A DNA stretch of 64,000 nucleotides from Planctomycetota bacterium (GTDB lineage Bacteria; Planctomycetota; Phycisphaerae; Phycisphaerales; UBA5793). The notes beneath the pieces are model-generated. The model was not told the DNA's origin. It saw nothing but the letters and a program-made list of their open reading frames with translations, and searched no databases. Where the stretch lies: assembly GCA_963205185.1 (NCBI GenBank), contig CAUJHZ010000061.1, positions 1 to 64,000 on the forward strand. Reading direction: 5' to 3'. Numbering within the stretch: position 1 is the stretch's first letter; the number at the start of each line of letters is the position of its first letter. Positions 1 to 13,192 of the stretch are shown one piece after another. The translations under genes and the position numbers were made by a program.

Positions 1-1953
<1,953 letters not shown>

Positions 1954-2168
1954 CGCGTACTGCTCCTTTGATCTGCGGCGTCCATGCGCTGTCCTTCGAT
2001 CACAGAACCCATCGCACCCGACGAGCAACGGTCCCCCGGGCGGCGGGAAAGCCGCCATACAACCTACCCGATCCTGTGGGTCGGTGCAAGAGCAATCTGG
2101 GAAAAATAGATGGATATGTAAAGAACCGGGGTGGACTTCCTGGAGCGCCTCCGCGGGCCGCGGAAAAC

Positions 2169-2714
2169 TCACAGACTCAGCAGCACGTGCAGTGTCGAGA
2201 AGTTGAGAAAGCCCACGCCGAGCATGACCGCGACGGCGAGGATCAGCCCCTCCACTTCGTCGTGCTCCTCGAACGCCTGCGAAGCGCTCCAGAACGCCAG
2301 GCCCAGAGCGCAGACGATGCCCGATGCGAACGCGGCGATGTAGGCATATGTGCCGTACCCAACCTTGGAGCCGAGAAAGAGCATCAGCCAGGCGACGATC
2401 GCCCAGATGAACATGGGCAGCACGCCGTACGCGAGCCATCGGAACGAGAGCAGCCAGTAGAACATCACGGCCTGATCGTTTTTGCGGAGGATGGCCTCGC
2501 GATATTCCGTGCCGCACTCCGGGCACTTGTCGCTCGTGATGCCGCGCATGTCGTAGCCGCACTTCGGGCAGGTGCGTTCTTTTTCGACCGGAGTCGGCGC
2601 CTGCCAGGACGCGACCGGAGCGCGCTCCACGGGCGGCATCACTTCGTAGGTCTCGCCGGCGAGACCATCGAGCGAATCTTCGGTCGGCTGCGGTTGCTGC
2701 GGCGCTGCGCCCAT
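2169..2714 (-). CDS. Zinc-ribbon membrane protein
   Basis: About 181 residues from ATG 2714, chosen because GAGGGA lies eight bases upstream; an in-frame ATG at 2744 has no such site. The N-terminus is Pro/Gln-rich. It is followed by a four-cysteine zinc ribbon (CPKCGYDMRG ... CPECG, roughly residues 49-68) and then several hydrophobic segments (around residues 83-180) that look like four membrane helices. Zinc ribbons with a CGYDxRG signature ahead of membrane helices are frequent in planctomycete genomes; no function is established. A second ribbon of this kind occurs in the gene at 43992-45362. The protein is probably in the inner membrane with the ribbon in the cytoplasm. It lies 115 bases downstream of glnN on the same strand, so a shared transcript is possible. 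Confidence 0.7.
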   Translation of the reverse strand: MGAAPQQPQPTEDSLDGLAGETYEVMPPVERAPVASWQAPTPVEKERTCPKCGYDMRGITSDKCPECGTEYREAILRKNDQAVMFYWLLSFRWLAYGVLPMFIWAIVAWLMLFLGSKVGYGTYAYIAAFASGIVCALGLAFWSASQAFEEHDEVEGLILAVAVMLGVGFLNFSTLHVLLSL

Positions 2715-2829
2715 GGGCGATCCCTCTGCGCCCAAGTGTACCATCGCGGCGAGGCGATCGCTTGTCCCGCCCGGGCTGATTGCGGCCGCGCAGAATGATC
2801 CCCGGCGCCCCTCGCCTGCCCAGCGGGAA

Positions 2830-5022
<2,193 letters not shown>

Positions 5023-5210
5023 CGCGCTCCTGCTCCTTCTGGTGCGAGATTGAGGGTGACCAGCCGCGCGGCGGCCTCAGCCCGGGGCACGCCGCGTAAA
5101 GCTGCAAGCATCGCGGCCCGAACCCAAAAGGCAAGAAAAACCCGTGCAGGCGCGGAGACTTTCGCCGATTGCCTGCCGCTTCGCGCCGGTCAGGCGCCGC
5201 GGTCCGGCCG

Positions 5211-5234
5211 CGGCGGAGGCGAAACGCCTCGCCG
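5211..5234 (-). terminator. Possible terminator hairpin after the cytochrome cluster
   Basis: GAGGCG-AAA-CGCCTC (5216-5230) is extended on both sides by GGCG/CGCC with one bulged G. It lies 46 bases beyond the stop of the last gene of the cytochrome cluster and upstream of glnN. There is no T-run, so intrinsic termination is uncertain. Confidence 0.35.
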
Positions 5235-5279
5235 TAACCCGTTGAACAGGGCGGGGATGCGCCGTCGGCGTCAACCGAA

Positions 5280-6281
5280 TCAGGTGCCTTCGTCGAGCAG
5301 TCGCCGCAGCGCCTGGCGGTAGTGCTCCATCGCCTTTTCGGCCTGGCCGAGCTTCTCGTAGACCATGCCGAGGTAGTAGTGGCTCCGGGCCGGATCGGTG
5401 TTCAGCACGAGCGACTCGGAGAGCATCTTCTCAGCCTCTTCGAGTTGCCCGGCGTGGAAGAGCAGAATGCCGCGCAGCAGTTTGCCGCGCCTGCTGGCGG
5501 CGTCGGACTTCATGACTTCATCGACGAGGTTGCCCGCCTCGTCGAAGCGCTGCATGGCGATGCACAGCGAAGCGAGATCGAGACGTGCCTCCATGTCCGC
5601 CGGATCGACCTCGATGGCGGATCGCAACTCACGCTCGGCCTGGTCGCGCAGCCCTTTCTCGCGCAGCAGGTTCGCGGCCGCGCGGTGGCGCGCGGCACGG
5701 TCTGAAGGCGTGTCGTGGTGAAACCCTTTGGCGGCGAGGTGCTCTTCGAGCTGCTTGTCGTCGAGAAGGCCCAGCGCGTGGCGCGCGTACGCGTCGACCA
5801 TGTGCAGGTAATCCGGCTTGTAGCCGGCGATCACGTGCGACAGGCGACCCTTGGCGTCGACGATGATGGTCGTCGGCAGGACGATGATGCCGAGTTTGCC
5901 GTAGAGCACTCGATCGATGTCGAGCCCCATGGGCGCGTGCAGGCCGGCGCCATCGCGAAAGTCGCGGAACCAGCCCGCCTGAACGACGTCGGCCGTGACG
6001 TACTGCAACTCGAGATCATCGCGCTTCAGGTCGGCGACCGCCTGCTGCGATTCGACCATGACTTTGGTGGAACTGACCTGCTCCGCCGCGACGTACACGA
6101 GCACGAGCGCGTGGCCGCGCGTCGACGCATTGTCGAGCGGCGAATCGCCAAGCGATTTGAGTGAATAAGCCGGAACGGCCTGGCCGACCTTGACGACGCG
6201 CAGTTCATCGGCGAGCGCGGTTGCAGCGACCGCGATCGCGGCGATCGGCGCCAGCAGAATGCTCCAGCGTGCAGTGCTCAT
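5280..6281 (-). CDS. Periplasmic thioredoxin-fold/TPR protein without CXXC
   Basis: About 333 residues. ATG 6281 is chosen because it opens a clean signal peptide (MSTARWSILLAPIAAIAVAATALA). A thioredoxin/TlpA-like fold follows (about residues 30-165): the cis-proline loop VLPTTIIVDAKGRL is there, but the CXXC position is replaced by YVAAEQVSSTK, so no dithiol chemistry is expected. The C-terminal half has about four TPR-like helical pairs (LREKGLRDQAERELRSAIEV; YYLGMVYEKLGQAEKAMEHY). It starts 37 bases after the upstream multihaem gene and closes the cluster. A related protein sits near the other end at 15960-16985. A scaffold or chaperone role in cytochrome assembly is inference. Confidence 0.8.
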   Translation of the reverse strand: MSTARWSILLAPIAAIAVAATALADELRVVKVGQAVPAYSLKSLGDSPLDNASTRGHALVLVYVAAEQVSSTKVMVESQQAVADLKRDDLELQYVTADVVQAGWFRDFRDGAGLHAPMGLDIDRVLYGKLGIIVLPTTIIVDAKGRLSHVIAGYKPDYLHMVDAYARHALGLLDDKQLEEHLAAKGFHHDTPSDRAARHRAAANLLREKGLRDQAERELRSAIEVDPADMEARLDLASLCIAMQRFDEAGNLVDEVMKSDAASRRGKLLRGILLFHAGQLEEAEKMLSESLVLNTDPARSHYYLGMVYEKLGQAEKAMEHYRQALRRLLDEGT

Positions 6282-6318
6282 GACTTGCCCCTTGTCCACG
6301 GCGGCCTCAGCGGCCGCC

Positions 6319-7782
6319 CTACTTTCCATCCGACGCCGGCGCGGCCTGGCCGGCATTGCCTTCGCCCGGCCAGACGGCCGGCTTCTCGACCGGTTCGTAT
6401 TCAACGGGATGATCGCGGTTGTATTCGTACGGCACGTGGCATCCCGGAGCGCACTTGCCGCCCGCGTTGAGCTTCTCGAAATTGATCGGCAGCATCCAGC
6501 CCCCGGTTCCAAACGGCACGGAGTCGCGGATGTGATTCTCCTTGTTGCTCGCGTGCGTTTCGTGGCACGCGCGGCAGGTGCGGCCCTTGGTGTCCTTGTT
6601 CACGTGCAGGTAGTGCAGGTTCAGATCGCCATTGCGGAAATTGGTCAGCGCGGTCGTCCGCTCGTCGTGCACGAGATCCTTGTCGTGGCAGGAGAAGCAC
6701 AGGGCGTAACTCTCCTCGCGGAACGGAGCGTAGAACTGCGGCGGATACTCCTTGATGAGCAGGCGGAAATTGCCCCCGCCGTGAATTTCGTGGCACGCGG
6801 CGCAATTGCCCTGTGCCACCGGCCCGTGCAGACTCTTGCCCGTGGCGAAGACCGCCTTCATGTTCATCAGGTCGCGGCCGTCGGGCATCTTGACCGTGCG
6901 ATCGTGGCATTTCAGACACAGATCCACCATGTCCGTCTTGAGGATCGTCGCGTGATCCGACGCGTGCGGCTCGTGGCAGTTCAGGCACTCCTGGTCCGTG
7001 GTTACGGCGGCATGCTGCGTCGTTGCCGTGTCCACGATGTGCTTGATCGACTCGTGGCACGAAAGACACAGTTCCTTCTTCTCGGCGAGCAGCATCATGG
7101 GGTGATCCGATGCGTGCGGGTCGTGGCAGGCCGTGCAGTCGGTGTTCACCGGGCCGTGCACGTAACGCATCCGCTCGACCTGCTCCTTGGTTGAGGTGTG
7201 GCACTGGAGGCAGAGGTCGCGCCCCTGCGTGAGCAGCAAGTGGTCGTATTCGGAAGCATGCGGCGAGTGGCACGCCGCGCACGCCCCGGCGGCCACCGGG
7301 CCGTGCACCGTCGATTTGCCGGCAAAGACGTTGTCGTGGCACTGCTTGCACAGCGCCGCGGAACTGTCCGCCTTGAGGATGAGCCGGTCCCTTCCGCCGT
7401 GCGGATCGTGGCAGGCGAGGCAGTCGCCGGTCTTGAGGGGTTCGTGAACAGTCGCAGCGCCCTGCACGTTCATCTCGTGGCAGAACAGGCACAGGTCCTT
7501 CGCTTCGCGCACCAGCGAGAAGGTGTGCTGCTGCGCATCGAGCGGCGCGTGGCACGCATCGCAGGCGCCCACTGCGGCGGGGCCGTGCATGACTTCATGC
7601 GCCTTGACGTCGGCGTGGCAGCCAGACGCCAGGCATGATCCCGGCGCGATCTCGCCGGAGGGCCTCTCAGTGGGAGGCTGAATCGGCGCGGCGCCGGCAT
7701 CCGGAGAACGCTGCATGCCCGTCAGCAACGACGCGGCGCCGATCACTGCTGCAATTGCGAAGATGGCGGAAGCCGATTTCAT
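6319..7782 (-). CDS. Multihaem cytochrome c, 15 haem motifs (paralogue C)
   Basis: A 487-residue exported protein with an N-terminal signal (MKSASAIFAIAAVIGAASLL). I count 13 CXXCH motifs, an opening CX4CH (CLASGCH) and a closing CX3CH (CAPGCH). They lie in doubled-CXXCH blocks of the type 'HGPVxxGxCxxCHxPHxS'. Two other cluster proteins (7779-9341 and 16982-18394) have the same 15-motif order and the same C-terminal block (ALCFSCH ... NLHYLHV ... CRACHETHAS ... GGKCAPGCH), so they are paralogues. It should carry electrons in the periplasm or on the cell surface; donor and acceptor cannot be read from sequence. The start overlaps the upstream stop by four bases (ATGA), indicating translational coupling. 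The Pro/Ala-rich C-terminus looks disordered. Confidence 0.93.
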   Translation of the reverse strand: MKSASAIFAIAAVIGAASLLTGMQRSPDAGAAPIQPPTERPSGEIAPGSCLASGCHADVKAHEVMHGPAAVGACDACHAPLDAQQHTFSLVREAKDLCLFCHEMNVQGAATVHEPLKTGDCLACHDPHGGRDRLILKADSSAALCKQCHDNVFAGKSTVHGPVAAGACAACHSPHASEYDHLLLTQGRDLCLQCHTSTKEQVERMRYVHGPVNTDCTACHDPHASDHPMMLLAEKKELCLSCHESIKHIVDTATTQHAAVTTDQECLNCHEPHASDHATILKTDMVDLCLKCHDRTVKMPDGRDLMNMKAVFATGKSLHGPVAQGNCAACHEIHGGGNFRLLIKEYPPQFYAPFREESYALCFSCHDKDLVHDERTTALTNFRNGDLNLHYLHVNKDTKGRTCRACHETHASNKENHIRDSVPFGTGGWMLPINFEKLNAGGKCAPGCHVPYEYNRDHPVEYEPVEKPAVWPGEGNAGQAAPASDGK

Positions 7783-9341
7783 GGCTGACCTCCCGATTCC
7801 TGATCCTGCCCGGCCGGATTCTCGCTCTTGCTCGGTGCGGCATCGTCACCCGGCGTGCGGTGATAGGTCATGGCGACATGGCAGCCGGGGGCGCACTTGC
7901 CGCCGTCCTCCGTGCGCTCGAAACCGATGGGCATCATCCAGTTCGAATTCTCGAAGGGCACTTCCGTCGCCAGGTGCTGCTCCAGATCCGAGCCGTGGAT
8001 TGCGTGGCAAGTCTTGCACGAGCGGCCCTTCTCGTCGCGATGCACGTGCAGGTAGTGCAGGTTGCGATCGCCGTCGCGGAAGTCCGTCAGAGCGGTCGTC
8101 TTCTCGGCGAGGACGAGGTCCTTCGAGTGACAACTGAAGCACAGCGCGTAATTCTGCAAGTCGAAACTCGAGTAGAAGCCCAATGGGAACTCCTGCTTGA
8201 GCAGCCGGCTGTGGGTCGAGCCGTGCACATTGTGGCACGCTGCGCAGTCGCCCGACTCGACCGGCCCGTGCAGGAAGCGCCGACCGGTAACGCTGGCTGT
8301 CATGTTTGGAATGGTGCGCCCGTCCTCCGTCTGAACCGGCCGGTCGTGGCAGGAGAGACACAGGGTCGTCTGGCGATCGCGCAGCAGTTTGGGCCGACCC
8401 GCAGCGTGCGGGTCGTGGCAGTTGGCACACGAATCCGCCGTGAACACCGCCGCGTGCGGCGTGGTGGCGCCGGCGATCGCCTCTTCCAGACCCTTGTGGC
8501 AGTCGAGGCAGAGCTTCTCGGTCGGCTGCTTGAGGTGGAAATCGAAGTCCGAGGTGTGCGCCGCGTGGCACGTCGTGCAATCCTGCCGCGCCGGCTCGTG
8601 CACGTAGGGCGCGTTGGAGATGGCGAACTTCGAATCGGTGTGGCACGCGAAGCAGTGCTCGGATCCGCTCCCGCCCCGGAGCAGATGCGCGTTGTTCGAT
8701 TCGTGCGGCTGGTGGCAGGCCGAGCACTCCCTGGCCGCGAACGGCCCGTGCGCATGCTTGCCCTCTTCGAGCACATGGCAGGTGGAGCAGACCTGATCGA
8801 TTGTCTCCTGCACGAGCAGGAACTTGCGGCCCGCGTGCGGATCGTGGCAGCCGGTGCAGCCGGGCGAATCGAGCGCTTCGTGCTTGTGCAACTGGGTGTT
8901 GCCGGTCTGGTGGCAGAAGTTGCAGGTGTCGTTGCCCTCGCGGAGAAGCGGATAGACATGTCCGCCCGCATCGGCGGCATGGCATGAGAAGCAATCGCCG
9001 GCGGCAAGCGGTCCGTGCAGCCGATCGGCGGCGCCGAAGACAGCATGACACTCGGGGGTGATGCACGTGGCGCCTTCGACCAGCGGCTCCGTGGGCCGCG
9101 GTGCGGGATGATCGGCCGCAATGAACTGCGGCTTGGGCGGCGCGGCCCGCGGGGCGCCTTCGATATAGCGCATCGCCGTGTCGGCCGTGCGTCGCGGTTC
9201 GACCGCGGGCTGCTCGGCCTTCTTTTCTTCCTTGCAGCCGCCCGCGAGCGCGATCATGGCCGCCAGTGAAAGAACGATCGCCCGCGCGCCAAGCGCCGGC
9301 CGCGTTCTGACTCGCATCACACTGGAGGGTCGCGCGTTCAT
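7779..9341 (-). CDS. Multihaem cytochrome c lipoprotein-like, 15 haem motifs (paralogue B)
   Basis: About 520 residues from ATG 9341, whose first base is also the last base of the upstream stop codon. The N-terminus (ALGARAIVLSLAAMIALAGGC) ends in a Cys after a hydrophobic stretch and a KEEKK tail, consistent with a lipoprotein although the lipobox (LAGGC) is imperfect. Haem motifs: CX4CH (CITPECH), 13 CXXCH, then CX3CH (CAPGCH), the same order as the two paralogues in the cluster. Lipid anchoring would place it on a membrane face, perhaps between the soluble paralogues and a membrane partner; that is inference. No porin of the MtrB/PioB kind is visible nearby. Confidence 0.92.
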   Translation of the reverse strand: MNARPSSVMRVRTRPALGARAIVLSLAAMIALAGGCKEEKKAEQPAVEPRRTADTAMRYIEGAPRAAPPKPQFIAADHPAPRPTEPLVEGATCITPECHAVFGAADRLHGPLAAGDCFSCHAADAGGHVYPLLREGNDTCNFCHQTGNTQLHKHEALDSPGCTGCHDPHAGRKFLLVQETIDQVCSTCHVLEEGKHAHGPFAARECSACHQPHESNNAHLLRGGSGSEHCFACHTDSKFAISNAPYVHEPARQDCTTCHAAHTSDFDFHLKQPTEKLCLDCHKGLEEAIAGATTPHAAVFTADSCANCHDPHAAGRPKLLRDRQTTLCLSCHDRPVQTEDGRTIPNMTASVTGRRFLHGPVESGDCAACHNVHGSTHSRLLKQEFPLGFYSSFDLQNYALCFSCHSKDLVLAEKTTALTDFRDGDRNLHYLHVHRDEKGRSCKTCHAIHGSDLEQHLATEVPFENSNWMMPIGFERTEDGGKCAPGCHVAMTYHRTPGDDAAPSKSENPAGQDQESGGQP

Positions 9342-10876
9342 CACTGCTCGGTTTCTGCGGGGCTGGCGCCGAGTCGGCTGCCAATCTCCTTGCAGTTGTC
9401 GATCGAAAGATTCAGCAGCGCCGTGGCATAGGTGATGTTGTGCACGCCGTGAGCAGTGCGTACGAACTCCACGTTCTGGCTGGCGTCGTTGAGCAGCCGC
9501 TGGAGCGCGAGTCGCTCGGCGTCGTCGGCTATGCTCGCGCCGTCGAGGGCGACTCGGGCCGCTTCCACGGCCGCCTGCGCCTGGCTGAGCAGCAGATCGA
9601 CGGAGTTCTTCCACACGTCCAGCACGCCCGTGTAACGGGTGCCGTGGCACGAATCGCACGCCTTTTGCGCGGCGAGGTAGGTGTAGCCCGAAACGCCGTG
9701 CGAAGCGCCGCTGGTCTCTTCGAGGTGGCAGGCGATGCAGTCCACCTGCGCGGTGAACATCGGGCTGGGCATGTTGGGCACGCCGAAGCCTCCCACGCCG
9801 CTGTACATCTTCGCCGGCCCCGAGTGCGTCGCCGAGTGGCACTGGGCGCAGCCTTCCGACGCCTCGCCGGTTTCATGAATCATGCCGGCCAGCGAGAGCG
9901 CCCGATTCGGATTCGCGGTCAAGTGGTGTTCGATCTGCACGTGGCAGTTCGAGCATTCGAGTTTGTGCTCGCTGACGTGAGCGCGGTGCATGAGTTGGGT
10001 TTCGCCGTACTTGGCCAGCTGCTGCGGCTGGTTGTGGCAGGTCCAGCACAACTGGCGCGGCACTTCGCCGTCGCCCTTGATGGCCTCGGAGTGGCAGTTC
10101 TCGCACGCCACCTTGCGATCGAGGTATTCCTGGTGGTTGAACAGCCCCGTGGCGAGGCGGATGTCGCCCTGAGGCGCGCTGTGGCACGAGCCGCAACCGC
10201 CGAGCACTTCTTCATCGCGGCCGTGCTTGACGCCCTTGAAGTGGCAGGTGAAACACGTATCGAGCGTGACCACCAGGTGCTGACCCTGCACGATCTGCGA
10301 GTGGCACGACGAGCAGCGCAGTTCTTTGCCGCGACGCAGTTCGCCCAGGTGCGGCGTGTGGTTGAAGTGGATCTTGATCTTGTCGCCGCGCTGCGTGGGC
10401 ACCTCCCACTCCACCAGCCCGTCGAGCAGGCGCTGCTCGTGGCATCCCTCGCGCAGACACGATTCATCGCGAATCTCGGCGTGCGGCTTGGAGCCGTAAG
10501 TCCGGGTGATGTACTTGGCGACCTGGCTGCTCGCCTGCCACTTGCCCTTGAGCGTGTTCTTGATGCCCGGCTCCATGTGGCAATCGACGCAGGGCACGTC
10601 CTTGTGCGTCGACTCGTGCCAGGCCACGTAGTACGGCTCCATGAGGTGGCAATTGCGGCAGAAGTCCGGCTCCATGGAGTACTCCGCGAACGCGAGGCTC
10701 CCTCCCACCACGATGAGCACGGCGTAGCCCATTTTGGCCCACAGCGTCAGGCCGAACGGGACGTAGCGGCGATCCACCCGACGGACCCCCAGAATCCTCC
10801 ACAAAGTGGGAATCGGCCGACCGGAATCCGGGGCCGTTTTCTCAGTTTCGACAGTGCCAGACATGTCAGACTCCAT
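9341..10876 (-). CDS. NapC/NrfH-like membrane-anchored cytochrome c with 12 haem motifs
   Basis: A 511-residue protein with one membrane helix (about residues 45-67, WAKMGYAVLIVVGGSLAFAEY). Directly after it comes the NapC/NrfH-type start CRNCHLMEPYYVAWHESTHKD, then CVDCHMEPG. Ten more motifs follow, including a CX4CH (CLREGCH), making 12 in all. NapC/NrfH proteins take electrons from quinol at the outer face of the inner membrane and pass them to periplasmic partners, so this is a second candidate quinol-oxidising module in the operon, with a large C-terminal multihaem extension. The last 90 residues have no Cys motifs and look helical. ATG 10876 or ATG 10864 could be the start; both have purine-rich sites. 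Confidence 0.88.
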   Translation of the reverse strand: MESDMSGTVETEKTAPDSGRPIPTLWRILGVRRVDRRYVPFGLTLWAKMGYAVLIVVGGSLAFAEYSMEPDFCRNCHLMEPYYVAWHESTHKDVPCVDCHMEPGIKNTLKGKWQASSQVAKYITRTYGSKPHAEIRDESCLREGCHEQRLLDGLVEWEVPTQRGDKIKIHFNHTPHLGELRRGKELRCSSCHSQIVQGQHLVVTLDTCFTCHFKGVKHGRDEEVLGGCGSCHSAPQGDIRLATGLFNHQEYLDRKVACENCHSEAIKGDGEVPRQLCWTCHNQPQQLAKYGETQLMHRAHVSEHKLECSNCHVQIEHHLTANPNRALSLAGMIHETGEASEGCAQCHSATHSGPAKMYSGVGGFGVPNMPSPMFTAQVDCIACHLEETSGASHGVSGYTYLAAQKACDSCHGTRYTGVLDVWKNSVDLLLSQAQAAVEAARVALDGASIADDAERLALQRLLNDASQNVEFVRTAHGVHNITYATALLNLSIDNCKEIGSRLGASPAETEQ

Positions 10877-10924
10877 TCCCGAGACCTTCCGCAGGACTCA
10901 CTGCAACCCGCATGCCCGAAGGCG

Positions 10925-13180
10925 TCACAGGGCCTGAAGTCCTCCCAGAACGATGAGCACCACCATGCCCGTCCCCACCAGCATCGCCACCACGCCCACG
11001 ACAATCGCCGTGATCCGCTGCCACCGGGGCGCGGGGTCGGTGCGGAACTTGTCCAGCCGCTGCCGCTCGACGAGGTGCGCGTATTCCGCGGCCCGCTCGT
11101 GCTTCATTTCCTCTTCCGGAACGCGGCCGGTGAAGATGACGTCATCCACGGGGAACTTCTCGAGCCGCAGGTGGGCATTGAAGAAGTGGATGGTGAAGAT
11201 GAATCCGACGGCCAGCAGCGCCTCATAGCCGTGCACGACCATCGCGATGTTGAACGCCCAGCCCGGCAGCACGTGCGCCGCAGTTTCGGGGAACCACAGG
11301 AGCAGGCCCGAGCCGCCGATGATGAACGTGCCGACAATCTCGGCCCAGTAGTCAAACTTCTCCCAGTACGTCCAGCGGCCGAAGGCGGGCTTGCCGCGCC
11401 CGGTGATGAACCAGCGGAACATGCCCACGCAGTCTTTCACGTCCTTCCAGCGCGGGAACAGCGAGTGCGGGCCAAAGAGCCAGCCGAGCACCGTGCGCGT
11501 CGGGCCCAAGGGTGTGGTGCGCGCCTGCTGGGCGACCTCGCGGCCGGCTCGCAGGACGCCGATCACGTGCAGGACGAAGTTGAACATCAGCATGATCGCG
11601 AAGAAGCGGTGCCACGTGCCCGCGGCGTCCACGCCGCCGAACACCCTCGCGAGCGTGCCCGCCCAGGGCCGGTCGGAGAAGAACAGCGGGATGCCGGTGA
11701 AGGTCAGGCCGAAGAAGCTGATGATCACCAGCACATGGTTGACGCGGTTGATCCGCGTGAAGCGGCGAATGGCTACGCCCTTGTGAAGAACCGGCCGCGG
11801 CCCGTTGCGGCGCCGCTCGATGACCATGCGGAGAAACCACAGCAGCGAGTGCAGTCCGAAGAATCCGAACGCAGCGCTGATGACGATCAGGAAATACAGC
11901 CACACGCCGTGCAGCAGTGGGTAGCGGTCGGCATCGCGGTAGTCGGCGTGCGGATCGAACATCGCGAAACTGGGCGTCGCGCTTTCATGGCACTTGGCGC
12001 AGACCTGCACCCGGTGCTCGCCATGCAGGGCCGAATTCGGATCGCTGATGGGCAGGATGTCGTGAGCGCCGTGGCAGTCGCTGCAGCGCGCCGGGCGCGT
12101 GGAGCCGAGTTGCGTCACCTGGCCGTGGTAACTGTCGCGGTAAGTCTCGTAGAACGTGGCGCGCCGCGAGCCGGACATGGCGGGATCGTTGTGACAGTCG
12201 CCGCACTCGTTCACGATATCGAGCATGAACGACGACACATTCGTGCGCGTAATGCTGTGGGCGGTGTGGCAGTCGGTGCACACCGGGACCTTCTGGCTGT
12301 TCTCTTCTCCGCTGACGCGCACCTTGGCGTGCACGCTCGTGGCGAAGGTCTCGCTGATGCCCACGTGGCAGCGCCCGCAGGTGGTGGGCACCTGGTCGCG
12401 ATGAACCGGCGAGCGTTCATCGGTCGCCGGGTGCACTTCGTGGAAGCCGTGACAATCGGCGCACGTGGCGGCAACGACCAGGCCGCCCTCCGTGACCAGT
12501 TTGCCGTGCACGCTCTCGAGATAGGCGCTGACCAGCGCCTCGCCGCCTTGCTCGACGGAAGAATTGGTCGCGTGCTGGCTGTGACAGCCGGCGCACGTCG
12601 CGACGATGTTCATGGGATACGTTTTCGAATTGCGGTCGCGCGGCGGGAGAATGTCGTGCCCGCCGTGACACGTCGAACACGTCGGAGTCTGGCCGTTGCC
12701 CGGCTGGGGCTCTTCGGCGTGCACGCCGCGCGTGAACGCCGCCGCCTCGGAGGTGTGGCACGAAGAAGTCGCGCACGACGCCGGCTGCAGCGTCTGCGCA
12801 TGCGGCAGGGCCGCGGCATCGGCGTGGCAGTCGACGCACGAGAGCATCGAGTGCTGCGGGAAGGGAATCTGGTCGGCTGAAATATACAGCCCCGGCCGGG
12901 TCGCCGGCTCATCTTCACCCGGCAGGGTTTGCCGGTCGGTCTGGCCGATCATCGACCGCCGCTCGAACGGATCCAGCGTGGCAATGTGCGCCTGGCCGTG
13001 GCAGTTGAGGCAGCGGCGGTTGTCGGTGGGCGAAGGCGCTTCCTGCTGCGCCGGCGCCGCCGCGGCGACCGCAAACGTCATGCACACAACCAGGAATGCC
13101 TCCCGCAAACGGGAGTGCGATTGAGGCTTGGTCCGCTCAGCGGCGGGGCGCTTTCCAGACTGTCTGCTCAGAAGAATCAC
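10925..13180 (-). CDS. CbcL-like fusion: periplasmic multihaem cytochrome c plus membrane cytochrome b
   Basis: 751 residues, GTG start at 13180, 12 bases after the preceding stop. A signal sequence (about residues 24-45) is followed by a periplasmic region with 11 haem motifs: ten CXXCH and one CX4CH (CATSSCH). From about residue 405 the protein becomes a multi-helix membrane domain with spaced His pairs ([70 protein letters not shown]) resembling the dihaem cytochrome b of formate dehydrogenases and hydrogenases. The same architecture is known from the Geobacter inner-membrane quinol oxidase CbcL, which feeds extracellular electron transfer. Electron flow from menaquinol to periplasmic cytochromes is the likely role, by analogy. 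Confidence 0.88.
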   Translation of the reverse strand: MILLSRQSGKRPAAERTKPQSHSRLREAFLVVCMTFAVAAAAPAQQEAPSPTDNRRCLNCHGQAHIATLDPFERRSMIGQTDRQTLPGEDEPATRPGLYISADQIPFPQHSMLSCVDCHADAAALPHAQTLQPASCATSSCHTSEAAAFTRGVHAEEPQPGNGQTPTCSTCHGGHDILPPRDRNSKTYPMNIVATCAGCHSQHATNSSVEQGGEALVSAYLESVHGKLVTEGGLVVAATCADCHGFHEVHPATDERSPVHRDQVPTTCGRCHVGISETFATSVHAKVRVSGEENSQKVPVCTDCHTAHSITRTNVSSFMLDIVNECGDCHNDPAMSGSRRATFYETYRDSYHGQVTQLGSTRPARCSDCHGAHDILPISDPNSALHGEHRVQVCAKCHESATPSFAMFDPHADYRDADRYPLLHGVWLYFLIVISAAFGFFGLHSLLWFLRMVIERRRNGPRPVLHKGVAIRRFTRINRVNHVLVIISFFGLTFTGIPLFFSDRPWAGTLARVFGGVDAAGTWHRFFAIMLMFNFVLHVIGVLRAGREVAQQARTTPLGPTRTVLGWLFGPHSLFPRWKDVKDCVGMFRWFITGRGKPAFGRWTYWEKFDYWAEIVGTFIIGGSGLLLWFPETAAHVLPGWAFNIAMVVHGYEALLAVGFIFTIHFFNAHLRLEKFPVDDVIFTGRVPEEEMKHERAAEYAHLVERQRLDKFRTDPAPRWQRITAIVVGVVAMLVGTGMVVLIVLGGLQAL

Positions 13181-13192
13181 GATCCACCCGCT

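Noticed and set aside
7779-9842. A longer N-terminus for multihaem paralogue B, starting at 9842.
   Set aside because: The extension overlaps the NapC-like gene in another frame and lacks family similarity; ATG 9341 opens a signal peptide.
9440-12880. A plus-strand open frame of 1,146 codons across the cytochrome genes.
   Set aside because: Its translation is low-complexity Arg/His/Ala-rich sequence antisense to clear CXXCH proteins, so it is not a gene.
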